Source of the DNA: Paenibacillus rhizosphaerae
GTDB lineage: Bacteria; Bacillota; Bacilli; Paenibacillales; Paenibacillaceae
DNA: 64,000 bases
Assembly (NCBI RefSeq): GCF_014192015.1
Contig: NZ_JACHXJ010000003.1
Coordinates: 372,001-436,000, forward strand
Direction: 5' to 3'
Both the position numbers and the translations under genes were made by a program. The notes below the pieces were generated by a model. The model did not search any database, was not told where the DNA came from, and saw only the letters and a program-made list of their open reading frames with translations. This document shows positions 32,998 through 41,379 of the stretch, piece after piece. How positions within the stretch are numbered: the stretch's first letter is position 1; every line of letters begins with the position of its first letter.

Positions 32998-34926
32998 ATG
33001 GGCAATGTACTGAGCACGGTAGACAAGGAGATCGGGCGTTTGACGGCATATCTCCTGAAGACGCAGCAGCCTGACGGCTCCTGGCGGTTTTGCTTTGAAA
33101 ACGGAATTGGCATCGACGCCTTCGTTATCATCCTCTTTCGCATTTTGGAGGCGGACGAGGAAGGCCTCATCCGGCAGCTTCACGACCGGCTCTGCAAAGA
33201 GCAGCAGCCTGACGGATGCTGGAGACTGTATCCCGATGAGAAAGAGGGCAGCTTATCGGCTTCGGTTGAGGCTTACTATGCCCTGCTTTGCTCCGGGTAC
33301 AGCCGGCCGGAGGAGGAGCATATGCAGCGCGCCAAGCGATACATCCTTTCGCGCGGAGGAATCGGTAAGGTCGACAGCATTTTGACCAAGGCGATCCTGG
33401 CAGCGACGGGCCAGCGCCCCTGGCCCCGGTCGATCACCATGATTCCGCTGGAGTTGCTGCTGTTCCCCTCCTATTTTCCGATCAACTTTTTCGAATTTTC
33501 CGGTTATTCCAGGGTCCATCTCACGCCGCTGCTGATCATGGCGGACCGGAAGTTTTCAGTCTCTCCGCCGAACGCTCCCGACCTCTCGGACCTTGCTGCC
33601 CCCCGCTCGGACTTCGACGAGGATCAACTGCTGCCGAGGGAGTACGAGGACATGCAGGCGGATATCCGCCGCGGGATGAACAGGCTGATCGGCACACCGC
33701 GCGTTATCCATGAAGCCGCCGTGGAGCGAGCGGAGCGGTATATGCTGGATCGGATCGAACCGGACGGCACCCTGTACAGCTATGCAAGCAGCACGATCCT
33801 GATGATTCTGGCGCTGCTTGCCTTGGGCTGTGAGCGGGAGCATCCCGTCATTAGCGATGCCGTCAAAGGGCTGACTGCCATGCAGTGTCAGGCGGACGGA
33901 ACGACGACGATCCAGAATTCGCCCTCCACCGTCTGGGACACCGCCCTGATCGCCGATGCCCTGCAGGAGGCCGGGGTTGCGGAGAATCATCCGGCCATCC
34001 GTCAGGCCGCCTCCTACCTGCTGGTCCGGCAGCAGGACAAACCGGCCGATTGGAGCCTCCATAACCCGGATACGGCTCCCGGCGGGTGGGGATTCTCCGA
34101 GTCGAATACGATCAACCCGGATGTGGATGACACGACGGCTGCGCTGCGCGCGATATCCCGCCTTTCGGAAACAGACCCGCTGTACCGGGAATCATGGAAC
34201 CGCGGGCTGAGTTGGGTGCTGTCGATGCAGAACCGGGACGGAGGCTGGCCGGCGTTCGAAAAGGATACCGACAAGCACATCCTCACTTGGCTCGCGATCG
34301 AAGGGGCCAAGTCCGCGGCCATCGATCCCTCCGAAGCGGATCTGACGGGCCGGACGCTGGAGTACCTTGGCCATTTTGCGGGTTTGACGCGGAGGCATGA
34401 GTTCATCCGGCGGGGCGTAAACTGGCTGATCCGGCATCAAGAAAAGGACGGCTCGTGGTACGGGCGCTGGGGAGTATGCTACATCTACGGCACCTGGGCG
34501 GCATTGACGGGACTGGCGGCAGCCGGAGTACCCGCCAGTCATGATGCCGTCCAAAAGGGCGTCCGGTGGCTTCAGCAGATCCAAAATCCGGACGGCGGAT
34601 GGGGCGAATCCTGCCGGAGCGACCGGGTCATGCGCTATGTCCCCCTCGGAGAGAGCACGCCGTCGCAAACGGCCTGGGCGCTGGACGCGCTCATCGCCGT
34701 GCAGGGGCAGCCGTCGACTGCCATGGACCGGGGCATTCAGAGGCTGTCCTCCCTGCTGCAGCAAGACGGCGGCATGACGGCCTATCCGACGGGGGCCGGC
34801 CTTCCCGGCACCTTCTACTCCCGTTACCACAGCTACCGGTACATTTGGCCGCTTCTGGCGCTGAGCCATTACAAGCGGAAATATGGCCATACCGCCCCGG
34901 AAACACCAAAGCCGCCGGACCTCTGA
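32998..34926 (+). CDS. sqhC: Squalene-hopene / sporulenol cyclase
   Basis: A 642-residue triterpene cyclase. The catalytic acid motif D-V-D-D is at residues 375-378, matching the DxDD of Alicyclobacillus hopene cyclase. Many QW-type repeats (QQPDGSW, QNRDGGW, HQEKDGSWYGRWGVCYIYGTW, QNPDGGW) are spread through both alpha-barrels. In Bacillus SqhC cyclises tetraprenyl-beta-curcumene to sporulenol, whereas hopanoid makers use squalene; the sequence alone does not decide. A monotopic membrane enzyme. No squalene or prenyl synthase lies nearby. Start behind GGAGGGAAGG. Confidence 0.93.
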   Translation: MGNVLSTVDKEIGRLTAYLLKTQQPDGSWRFCFENGIGIDAFVIILFRILEADEEGLIRQLHDRLCKEQQPDGCWRLYPDEKEGSLSASVEAYYALLCSGYSRPEEEHMQRAKRYILSRGGIGKVDSILTKAILAATGQRPWPRSITMIPLELLLFPSYFPINFFEFSGYSRVHLTPLLIMADRKFSVSPPNAPDLSDLAAPRSDFDEDQLLPREYEDMQADIRRGMNRLIGTPRVIHEAAVERAERYMLDRIEPDGTLYSYASSTILMILALLALGCEREHPVISDAVKGLTAMQCQADGTTTIQNSPSTVWDTALIADALQEAGVAENHPAIRQAASYLLVRQQDKPADWSLHNPDTAPGGWGFSESNTINPDVDDTTAALRAISRLSETDPLYRESWNRGLSWVLSMQNRDGGWPAFEKDTDKHILTWLAIEGAKSAAIDPSEADLTGRTLEYLGHFAGLTRRHEFIRRGVNWLIRHQEKDGSWYGRWGVCYIYGTWAALTGLAAAGVPASHDAVQKGVRWLQQIQNPDGGWGESCRSDRVMRYVPLGESTPSQTAWALDALIAVQGQPSTAMDRGIQRLSSLLQQDGGMTAYPTGAGLPGTFYSRYHSYRYIWPLLALSHYKRKYGHTAPETPKPPDL

Positions 34927-34947
34927 CAAGAGTCCGGCGGCTATTTT
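34911..34947. terminator. Bidirectional terminator between the cyclase and PAS genes
   Basis: GCCGCCGGAC, an eleven-base loop, GTCCGGCGGC then TATTTT. It overlaps the last codons of the cyclase gene and faces the convergent PAS gene. Confidence 0.82.
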
Positions 34948-34985
34948 ATCAAACCAGTTATTTATAAAAATATGAAGTATGGTAC

Positions 34986-35459
34986 TTATTCCATAGAAGA
35001 AGATCCCTGCACCCGCTCCAACTCATCACGTTTCTGCCGGAGAAGTTCCTCCATCCGCTCAAGTTCTTCCCGCGCATGCTTTGAAGCGCTCTCGGCCTGC
35101 TGGATCTGCTGTTCATATTCCGTCCGCCGACGCAGGGGCATCAGCATGCAATCGTAGACCCACTCGCCATCCCGCTCCGCTGCCGAAGCATTAAGAAGAA
35201 CTGAAAGGGTTCCGCCGCTGCTCGTTTTAAACGTCAAATACATCTCCTCGACGCCCCGGTTCAGCTTCATGAGCGGAAGAAAATAAATTTGAAAAAAAAT
35301 CTGGCTGGAACGAGTCAACAGCGATTCGAAACTGCTCCCGCAAATCCCCCGTTTCTCATATCCCAGCATGCGGCACAGCGTGGCATTGACATCCTGAATA
35401 ACGCGATTATCGGCCATGGACACATATCCGCAAGGCGCCTGATCCAATCGTTCGTCCAT
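34986..35459 (-). CDS. PAS-domain protein with coiled-coil tail, RsbP-like sensor half
   Basis: A 157-residue protein with a PAS domain at about 5-112 (ADNRVIQDVNATLCRMLGYEKR, GGTLSVLLNASA) and a charged coiled coil at about 112-150. B. subtilis RsbP has PAS, coiled coil and then a PP2C phosphatase of about 200 residues; here the frame ends with a normal stop after the coiled coil and no phosphatase follows. Its ATG lies one base after the rsbQ-like stop, so translation is coupled. The output partner must be elsewhere, or the protein acts by binding. Alternatively it is a degraded RsbP, though the ending looks clean. Confidence 0.78.
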   Translation of the reverse strand: MDERLDQAPCGYVSMADNRVIQDVNATLCRMLGYEKRGICGSSFESLLTRSSQIFFQIYFLPLMKLNRGVEEMYLTFKTSSGGTLSVLLNASAAERDGEWVYDCMLMPLRRRTEYEQQIQQAESASKHAREELERMEELLRQKRDELERVQGSSSME

Positions 35460-35460
35460 G

Positions 35461-36300
35461 CTACCGTGTGAACTCGCTTGTCTTGCCGGCCTGGGCCGAC
35501 GCCAAGTAGGCTTGAATCAGCTGAATCGTTTCACCGGGATGGCTCATATGCGGACAATGGCCGGTGGCATCCATGAGCTGAAATTCGCTACCCGGCATGT
35601 GGGTATGGATATAAGCTCCGGCTTCCAGCGGCGCGATCACGTCCTCGGCACATTGGAGAATCAAGGAAGGCACCTTCACCTTTCCAAGCTCCTCCCGGTA
35701 ATCCGAGAGAAACGTCGCTTCGGCAAACCGCCGGGCCACCTTCGGATCGGTTGCGCAGAAGCTCTGCTCCAGCTCGCCGGACAATTCAGGGCGGCCCGGA
35801 TTGCCCATGATGACAGGTGCCAGATAACTGGCCCAACCTTGATAATTTTTGTCCATCATATCCATCAGAGCGAGCAAATCCTCACGTTCAAAGCCTCCGA
35901 TATAATCGGGAAGGTCGTTTATATACCGTGCGGAAGGGCCGACCAGAATCAGCCGTTCAAAATATTCGGGTCTGCGGATGGAAGCGAGAATGCCGATCAT
36001 GGCACCTACGGAATGACCTACGAAAATCGCGTCCCTCGTCCCCAGCCCCTCGCATATATCCAGTACATCCTGGGCATATCCTTCCAGATCGCCGTACCGG
36101 ACCGGATTGTACGCCCGGATGTCCGACTTGCCGGATCCGACAAAATCAAACAAAACTACTTTGTAATGCTCTTCGAAAGCAGGTGCGACAAAACGCCACA
36201 TGTTCTGGTCGCAGCCGAAACCATGGGCAAAAATCAAATACTGCGTACCGCTGCCAGTAATTTGAACGTTGTTACGGACGAGAATCTGTTGATGATCCAT
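35461..36300 (-). CDS. rsbQ: RsbQ-like alpha/beta-hydrolase
   Basis: A 279-residue hydrolase very like B. subtilis RsbQ and the plant D14/KAI2 receptors. Catalytic triad S97 (GHSVGAM), D220 (CAEDVIAP) and H248 (TGHCPHM), oxyanion segment AHGFGCDQ. No signal peptide. RsbQ is thought to hydrolyse or bind a small hydrophobic ligand and activate the PAS phosphatase RsbP in the energy-stress pathway of sigma-B. Here it is followed, one base later, by a PAS protein lacking the phosphatase. Start behind GGAGGAAGC. Confidence 0.9.
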   Translation of the reverse strand: MDHQQILVRNNVQITGSGTQYLIFAHGFGCDQNMWRFVAPAFEEHYKVVLFDFVGSGKSDIRAYNPVRYGDLEGYAQDVLDICEGLGTRDAIFVGHSVGAMIGILASIRRPEYFERLILVGPSARYINDLPDYIGGFEREDLLALMDMMDKNYQGWASYLAPVIMGNPGRPELSGELEQSFCATDPKVARRFAEATFLSDYREELGKVKVPSLILQCAEDVIAPLEAGAYIHTHMPGSEFQLMDATGHCPHMSHPGETIQLIQAYLASAQAGKTSEFTR

Positions 36301-36458
36301 GATGCTTCCTCCTGTTTAGACAGAGTGATTTTCGATTGAATCGGGATGATGATCGTTCGACACTAAACTTCATTATACTACTAAACCCATCCTTCGGAAC
36401 AAGAGATTAACCATCATTTGAAAGATGGAATCCAAAGTCAGGACCCAAGGGTGAATAC

Positions 36459-37907
36459 TCACATATACGCCCGGATCATTCCGGCCAGTCGAATCAATCC
36501 CTGCTCCAGGTCGTGAAGAGACGCATATGCATACGATAAGCGCAGGTGCTGCCGGTCATGCCGGTCATAAATTTGCCCCGGGTTTAAGAGGATTCCCTCT
36601 TTCAGAGCCTGCTCAAACAGGTGGTGAACCGGGATGGGAAGGTGCAGCCGCAGCCAAATATAAAACCCGCCTCCGGGTACCTCCCACTCTGCCATGTCAT
36701 GAAAATATTGCTGAAGGATCGAGAGGGCTAAGTCTCTGCGCAGCTTCAGCTTCTGCCGGATATCGGTAAGATGCGACTCATACCGGCCTGTGCTCAGCCA
36801 CTCCGCTACGGCGTATTGGGACAGCGAGCTGGCGCCGTAATCGGTTTGCATCTTGATGTCGGCCAGCCGGTCGATGACCGGTTCCGGCCCGGCTACCCAG
36901 CCGATCCGCAGTCCCGGGCCAAGTGTTTTGGACATGCTCCCCATATAGAGGACAAGGCCCTGTGGATCTGCCGACTTGAGCGGCGGGGGTGGCGGCGCGT
37001 CCAGCCACAAATCCCCGTACACGTCATCTTCAATCATCGGCAGCCTCTCCAAGGCCGCAGCCTTCATCAGCTCTTCCCGGCGCTCCCGCGACATGACCCG
37101 TCCGGTTGGGTTATGGAAGCTCGGGATCGTATACAGCAGCGCCGCTTGATGCTGATGTTTGGCCGGTCCTACCGCATCCGGACGAATCCCTTCCATGTCC
37201 ATCGGAACGCCGGCCAGGCGGATCCCCGCCGACTGAAATACGTGGATGGAGTTCAGGTAGGACGGAGTTTCCGTCAGAACCGTCGAACCGGGCTGGAGCA
37301 GACCGACCGATATCAGCTGCAAGCCTTGCAGCGCACCCGACACGATCAGGATCGACGACGGGGAGGCGGAGATTCCCCTGGACCGTAAATATTCGCTAAG
37401 CGTCTCCCGGAGAAACCGGCTTCCTTTCGGCTCGGAATACCCCAGCGACAAATGCCTGCCGCTTCCCTTTCCGATCACTTCCTGCATATGGGCGGATGGG
37501 AGAAGCTCCGGCGACAGCTCCCCGGTTCCAAGCCGGATGATGTCCTCCCTCGCCTCGGCCTGGTTGATTCGCTGGATCAGCTGGATGTTGGGCGGATGAG
37601 CCCCTGCCCGGACGTACCGGTTCCAGTCGGGAGCCGGACCCGCGGCAAGCAGATTCCACGTATTGTTGACCACCACGGTTCCTTGACCAACCTTCGATTC
37701 GATGAGCCCACTAGCCGCAAGCTCTCCAAGTGCATAGACCACCGTGCTGCGGTTCACTTGAAATCTGGCGGCCAGCTCGCGCTGCGGAGGGATTCTTGTG
37801 CCGACGGGCCATTCCCCGTTCATGATTTTTCCCTGCATATAATCGTAAATCTGCCGGTGCAGCGGCACCGGAGACGACTTGTCCAAATGCCATTCCTCGT
37901 AACCCAT
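36459..37907 (-). CDS. MocR/GntR-type PLP-dependent regulator
   Basis: A 482-residue fusion of a GntR winged helix-turn-helix (about 1-80: LHRQIYDYMQGKIMNGEW, with QRELAARFQVNRSTVVYALGEL) and a fold-type I aminotransferase domain with PLP lysine in GSMSKTLGPGLRIGW. MocR proteins sense PLP or amino acids and usually control the adjacent divergent gene, here a LysE-type exporter. The 125-bp intergenic region contains a TTGGTTGG inverted repeat. Confidence 0.92.
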   Translation of the reverse strand: MGYEEWHLDKSSPVPLHRQIYDYMQGKIMNGEWPVGTRIPPQRELAARFQVNRSTVVYALGELAASGLIESKVGQGTVVVNNTWNLLAAGPAPDWNRYVRAGAHPPNIQLIQRINQAEAREDIIRLGTGELSPELLPSAHMQEVIGKGSGRHLSLGYSEPKGSRFLRETLSEYLRSRGISASPSSILIVSGALQGLQLISVGLLQPGSTVLTETPSYLNSIHVFQSAGIRLAGVPMDMEGIRPDAVGPAKHQHQAALLYTIPSFHNPTGRVMSRERREELMKAAALERLPMIEDDVYGDLWLDAPPPPPLKSADPQGLVLYMGSMSKTLGPGLRIGWVAGPEPVIDRLADIKMQTDYGASSLSQYAVAEWLSTGRYESHLTDIRQKLKLRRDLALSILQQYFHDMAEWEVPGGGFYIWLRLHLPIPVHHLFEQALKEGILLNPGQIYDRHDRQHLRLSYAYASLHDLEQGLIRLAGMIRAYM

Positions 37908-37949
37908 AGACCCTCTTCCTATCGTGATTGGTACGTATATTGTATCAGA

Positions 37950-37973
37950 TTGGTTGGGCCTTTAACCAACCAA
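37950..37973. promoter_or_regulatory. MocR operator candidate
   Basis: TTGGTTGG-N8-CCAACCAA, a perfect 8-base dyad. On the minus strand the right arm forms part of a possible -35 (TTGGTT) for the mocR-like gene, with a TACAAT about 19 bases on. Placed between two divergent starts. Confidence 0.6.
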
Positions 37974-38032
37974 TTGGATGGAGACCTGCGCGGGCACCTT
38001 CGATAAAATAAGGGCATTACAGGAGGAATGAT

Positions 38033-38650
38033 ATGATACACGCCTTATTTCACGGATTTATTTTAGCCTTGGGGCTGATTCTGCCGCTCGGTGTTCAAAA
38101 CCTGTTTGTGTTCGGTCAAGGCACGGCCCACACCCGCTTGACCCGGGCACTGCCGGCTGTCATTGCCGCTTCCCTCTGCGATACGCTGCTGATATCCCTG
38201 GCGATCATGGGCGTTTCCGTCGTCGTTCTCGAATATTCCTGGATCAGAATGGTCCTTTTGGGCCTGGGGATTCCTTTCCTGCTGTACATGGGCTACGTCA
38301 CGTTAACCAGCAAACCGACCGTCCATAACGGGGAGGACATCCGGTCTTTATCGACTCGGAAGCAAATCGCTTTTGCCGTATCGGTATCCCTGCTCAATCC
38401 CCATGCGATTCTGGACACCGTCGGCGTGGTGGGCACAAGCTCCTTAAACTATGCCGGCGGGGAAAAGCTGGCGTTCGGCGCGGCATGCGTCATCGTCTCC
38501 TGGGTATGGTTCGCCGGACTCGCCGCGGCGGGACGGGCCGCCCGAAGGCTCGATTCGACAGGCCGGCTCAGATTGCGGCTGAACCTCCTGTCCGCCGTCA
38601 TTATGTGGGTTACGGCCGCTTATCTGGCTTACAGCCTGTTTAGGGAATGA
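38033..38650 (+). CDS. LysE/ArgO-type amino acid exporter
   Basis: A 205-residue membrane protein with about six spans and the LysE-family N-terminal pattern (GFILALGLILPLGVQNLFVF) plus the conserved SLLNPHAILDT motif. Members export lysine, arginine or related amino acids. Start behind AGGAGG. Divergent from the MocR-type regulator, which probably induces it. Confidence 0.9.
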   Translation: MIHALFHGFILALGLILPLGVQNLFVFGQGTAHTRLTRALPAVIAASLCDTLLISLAIMGVSVVVLEYSWIRMVLLGLGIPFLLYMGYVTLTSKPTVHNGEDIRSLSTRKQIAFAVSVSLLNPHAILDTVGVVGTSSLNYAGGEKLAFGAACVIVSWVWFAGLAAAGRAARRLDSTGRLRLRLNLLSAVIMWVTAAYLAYSLFRE

Positions 38651-38701
38651 TCACGAAAAGTGGAGGATCCGGAGGGTCCATTGTGGTCAACGCAGATTCA
38701 C

Positions 38702-38731
38702 AGCAGGTTCAAGCAGGTTCAAGCAGGTCCA
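38702..38731 (+). repeat. Three tandem 10-bp repeats upstream of the aldo/keto reductase gene
   Basis: AGCAGGTTCA twice, then AGCAGGTCCA, back to back, with a further related AGGTTCA about 20 bases on. The ten-base period equals one DNA turn. It lies about 105 bases ahead of the reductase start, in promoter territory. Confidence 0.7.
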
Positions 38732-38836
38732 AGTTACACGAGGTTCACTTAGTATACTTTTTTTCAGTGCTTACCAGAAACCGAAAGAAGAATTATAATG
38801 TTACCGAATCCACCAGGAAAAGGAGGAAATTGAAAC

Positions 38837-39814
38837 GTGAAGTATACCTATTTGGGGAAAACAGGATTAAAGGTCAGTCGTCTTTGCCTCGGTACGATGA
38901 ATTTTGGTCCAAGCACCGAGGAGAAGGAAGCCTTCAAGATTATGGATGCAGCCCTCGACGCAGGTGTCAATTTCTTCGATACGGCCAACGTCTACGGCGG
39001 GAATGATCACCGCGGATGGACCGAGGAGATCATCGGCCGCTGGTTCGCCCAAGGCGGCGGAAGACGGGAAAAGGTCGTGCTCGCCACGAAAGTGTACGGC
39101 AACATGGAGCATCCCATCGTCGATCCCAATGAGCAAGGGGGACTTTCCGCGTACAAAATCCGCCGTCACCTGGAAGGCTCACTCCGCAGGCTGCAGACGG
39201 ACCATATCGAGCTTTATCAAATGCACCATGTGGACCGGAACGTGTCCTGGGATGAGCTCTGGAACGCTTTTCAAACTCATCAGAACCAGGGAAAAATCGG
39301 ATACGTCGGCGCCAGCAACTTTGCCGGCCGCGACCTGGTGAAGGCACAGTACGAAGCGGAGAAGCGCGGCCTGCTCGGCCTTGTGTCCGAGCAGCACAAA
39401 TACAGCCTGCTCTGCCGGCTGCCGGAGCTTGAAGTGCTCCCTGCCGCGGAAGAGCATGGCATCGGCGTCATCGCCTGGAGTCCGCTGGACGGCGGCGTGC
39501 TTGGCGGCAACCTGAACCCGAAGGAAGGATCGCGGACCGCGCGCCAGACCGAGCGGCTTGAGAAGCTGCGTCCGCAGCTGGAGCAGTTCTCGAAGCTGTG
39601 CAAGGAGCTTGGCGAATCCGAAGCGACCGTAGCGCTCGCCTGGACGCTGGTGCATCCGGCCATGACAGCCCCGATCATCGGACCGCGGACGTTGGAGCAG
39701 TTTGAACAGACGCTCCGGGTCGTAGAGCTTGAGCTGAGCGAAGACGTGCTGGCGCGCCTGGACGAAATTTTCCCGGGTCCCGGCGGGGAAGCGCCTCGAG
39801 CTTACGCTTGGTAA
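38837..39814 (+). CDS. Aldo/keto reductase
   Basis: A 325-residue (alpha/beta)8 NADPH oxidoreductase. Catalytic tetrad seen: Asp in FFDTANVYGG with the Tyr four residues on, Lys in LATKVYG, His in YQMHHVDR. The C-terminal IIGPRTLEQFEQ binds the adenosine-phosphate part. GTG start behind AGGAGG. Family reduces aldehydes, ketones or sugars; substrate not evident. Stands alone downstream of the exporter. Confidence 0.9.
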   Translation: MKYTYLGKTGLKVSRLCLGTMNFGPSTEEKEAFKIMDAALDAGVNFFDTANVYGGNDHRGWTEEIIGRWFAQGGGRREKVVLATKVYGNMEHPIVDPNEQGGLSAYKIRRHLEGSLRRLQTDHIELYQMHHVDRNVSWDELWNAFQTHQNQGKIGYVGASNFAGRDLVKAQYEAEKRGLLGLVSEQHKYSLLCRLPELEVLPAAEEHGIGVIAWSPLDGGVLGGNLNPKEGSRTARQTERLEKLRPQLEQFSKLCKELGESEATVALAWTLVHPAMTAPIIGPRTLEQFEQTLRVVELELSEDVLARLDEIFPGPGGEAPRAYAW

Positions 39815-39923
39815 GCGGTAATCGAAGTAAGCTGCTTGACCGAACTCATCCGATTCAGATACGCTGACAGCCTTCCGGACATGTTCCGAGAGTTCATGAT
39901 CAGCACCAGCTCAACTAATAGAG

Positions 39924-39953
39924 AAAACACCTTGAAAAATTCAAGGTGTTTTC
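39924..39953. terminator. Bidirectional terminator
   Basis: AAAACACCTTGAA-AAA-TTCAAGGTGTTTT, symmetric. Serves the aldo/keto reductase and the convergent epoxide hydrolase. Confidence 0.9.
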
Positions 39954-39968
39954 TTGCTGTTTATGGGA

Positions 39969-41114
39969 TTAGTCTCTGAACCGGCGGAAGAAGGAGCGCA
40001 GATCTTCGGCAAGCTGATCCGGTACCTCCATGGCGGCGAAATGGCCGCCACGGTCAAACTCCGACCAATGCACGACGTTATACTGGCGCTCGGCAATCCG
40101 GCGGACCGGCTGAACCAGATCGTATGGGAGCACCGCGACGCCTATGGGAGCCGGGCAGGGAATCGGCTGGCCTTTAAGCTGCGCGTTTTCATAATACAGC
40201 CGCGCGGCGGAACCCGCGGTGCCCGTCAGCCAGTACACCATCACGTTGGTCAGCAGCTGGTCGGCCGTGACCGGGTACCGGGGATCCGTCCACTCGGCAA
40301 GTTTATCCGCGCTCCAGGCCAATTGTCCGATCGGCGAGTCGTTCAGCGCATAAGCCAGCGTCATCGGACGCGAACCCTGGATGCCCATATGCCCTGCCGG
40401 CTGGGCCAGGTAAGCCTGCATTCCGGCGATTCTGCGCACCTCCTCCGCCGTAGGAGCGTCCGGTTCCTCCTTCGGCATCCAGGGCAGATAATTGAGATGC
40501 ACGGCGCAGGCATGCTCCGGGTCCACGGCTGCCAGCGTCCGGGATATATTCGACCCCCAATCGCCGCCCTGAGCCCCGTACCGCTCGTATCCAAGCCGCT
40601 TCATCAATTCCGCCCAGGCACGTGCGATCCGCGGAACGTTCCAGCCGGTTTCCGTCGTCGGTCCGGAAAATCCGTATCCCGGAATAGATGGAATAACTAC
40701 ATGAAAGGCGTCTTTCGGATTTCCTCCGTACGCCTTGGGATCGGTTAGCGGGCCGATGATGTCCAGAAATTCGACGAAGGAGCCGGGCCAGCCATGCGTA
40801 AGAATGAGCGGAAACGCTTCCGGTTCGGAAGAACGGACATGCAGAAAATGAACGGAGGCTCCGTCAATGGTGGTCATGTACTGCGGATAGCGGTTGATCC
40901 GCTCCTCGTGAGCGCGCCAATCGTAGCCGTTTTGCCAATGATCCGTTAGTTCCCGGATGTCATCCAGTCCAGCGCCGTATTTTCCTGCCGTTCCCGGGAT
41001 TTCATCCGGCCAGCGGGTGCGGCTCAATCGCTCCTGAAGGTCATCTAGTACCGCTTGGGGAACGTCAATCCTGAATGGTCTTACTGAAATATCGAGCGTC
41101 GAATCCAATTTCAA
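39969..41114 (-). CDS. Epoxide hydrolase (microsomal-like, EHN domain)
   Basis: A 381-residue enzyme with the N-terminal EHN domain (about 10-115, LQERLSRTRWPDEIPG) and alpha/beta-hydrolase core. Oxyanion HGWPGS, nucleophile Asp in QGGDWGSNI, and catalytic His in RGGHFAAME. Hydrolyses epoxides to diols through an ester intermediate. Its promoter lies at 41178-41206 with two GTTGA-N4-TCAAC dyads. The TetR and P450 genes next door suggest a linked oxidation/epoxide-opening pathway, which is inference. Confidence 0.92.
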   Translation of the reverse strand: MKLDSTLDISVRPFRIDVPQAVLDDLQERLSRTRWPDEIPGTAGKYGAGLDDIRELTDHWQNGYDWRAHEERINRYPQYMTTIDGASVHFLHVRSSEPEAFPLILTHGWPGSFVEFLDIIGPLTDPKAYGGNPKDAFHVVIPSIPGYGFSGPTTETGWNVPRIARAWAELMKRLGYERYGAQGGDWGSNISRTLAAVDPEHACAVHLNYLPWMPKEEPDAPTAEEVRRIAGMQAYLAQPAGHMGIQGSRPMTLAYALNDSPIGQLAWSADKLAEWTDPRYPVTADQLLTNVMVYWLTGTAGSAARLYYENAQLKGQPIPCPAPIGVAVLPYDLVQPVRRIAERQYNVVHWSEFDRGGHFAAMEVPDQLAEDLRSFFRRFRD

Positions 41115-41154
41115 ATCGATCTCCTCCTCGAAAATGGTCCAGTCACCATACTTT

Positions 41155-41168
41155 GTTGAGTTATCAAC
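41155..41168. promoter_or_regulatory. Operator dyad 1, epoxide hydrolase promoter
   Basis: GTTGA-GTTA-TCAAC. It sits just downstream of the predicted -10, about where transcription begins, so a bound repressor would block initiation. Confidence 0.65.
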
Positions 41169-41177
41169 TTAACTCCG

Positions 41178-41206
41178 ATCATAAGTGATTATTGTTGATT
41201 AGTCAA
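41178..41206 (-). promoter_or_regulatory. Promoter of the epoxide hydrolase gene
   Basis: Minus-strand TTGACT (41206-41201), 17-base spacer, TATGAT (41183-41178). Bracketed by two matching dyads. Confidence 0.78.
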
Positions 41207-41208
41207 CA
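41193..41208. promoter_or_regulatory. Operator dyad 2, epoxide hydrolase promoter
   Basis: TGTTGA-TTAG-TCAACA, overlapping the -35 box. Centre lies 39 bases from the centre of dyad 1, close to four helical turns. Confidence 0.68.
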
Positions 41209-41331
41209 GTAAGGTAGAGGCGGCTGATTGGATCCCGATTCATTCCTTTAGCTCCTGTGCTCTTCCTTAATTTCCTCGGTTTCTATACGGAAAGAAGACG
41301 GTTGGCCCCGGGTTACAGTTATATTTGCAGC

Positions 41332-41364
41332 AAAAAGATTCCGCGGGAGCCGCGGAATCCTTTT
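41332..41364. terminator. Terminator of the TetR gene
   Basis: AAAAAGATTCCGCGG-GAG-CCGCGGAATCCTTTT, a ten-base GC-rich stem. Separates the TetR transcript from the epoxide hydrolase unit. Confidence 0.88.
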
Positions 41365-41379
41365 ACTTACTTCATAACC

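Noticed and set aside
38702..38731. CRISPR-like repeat array
   Set aside because: Only three contiguous 10-bp units with no spacers and no cas genes.
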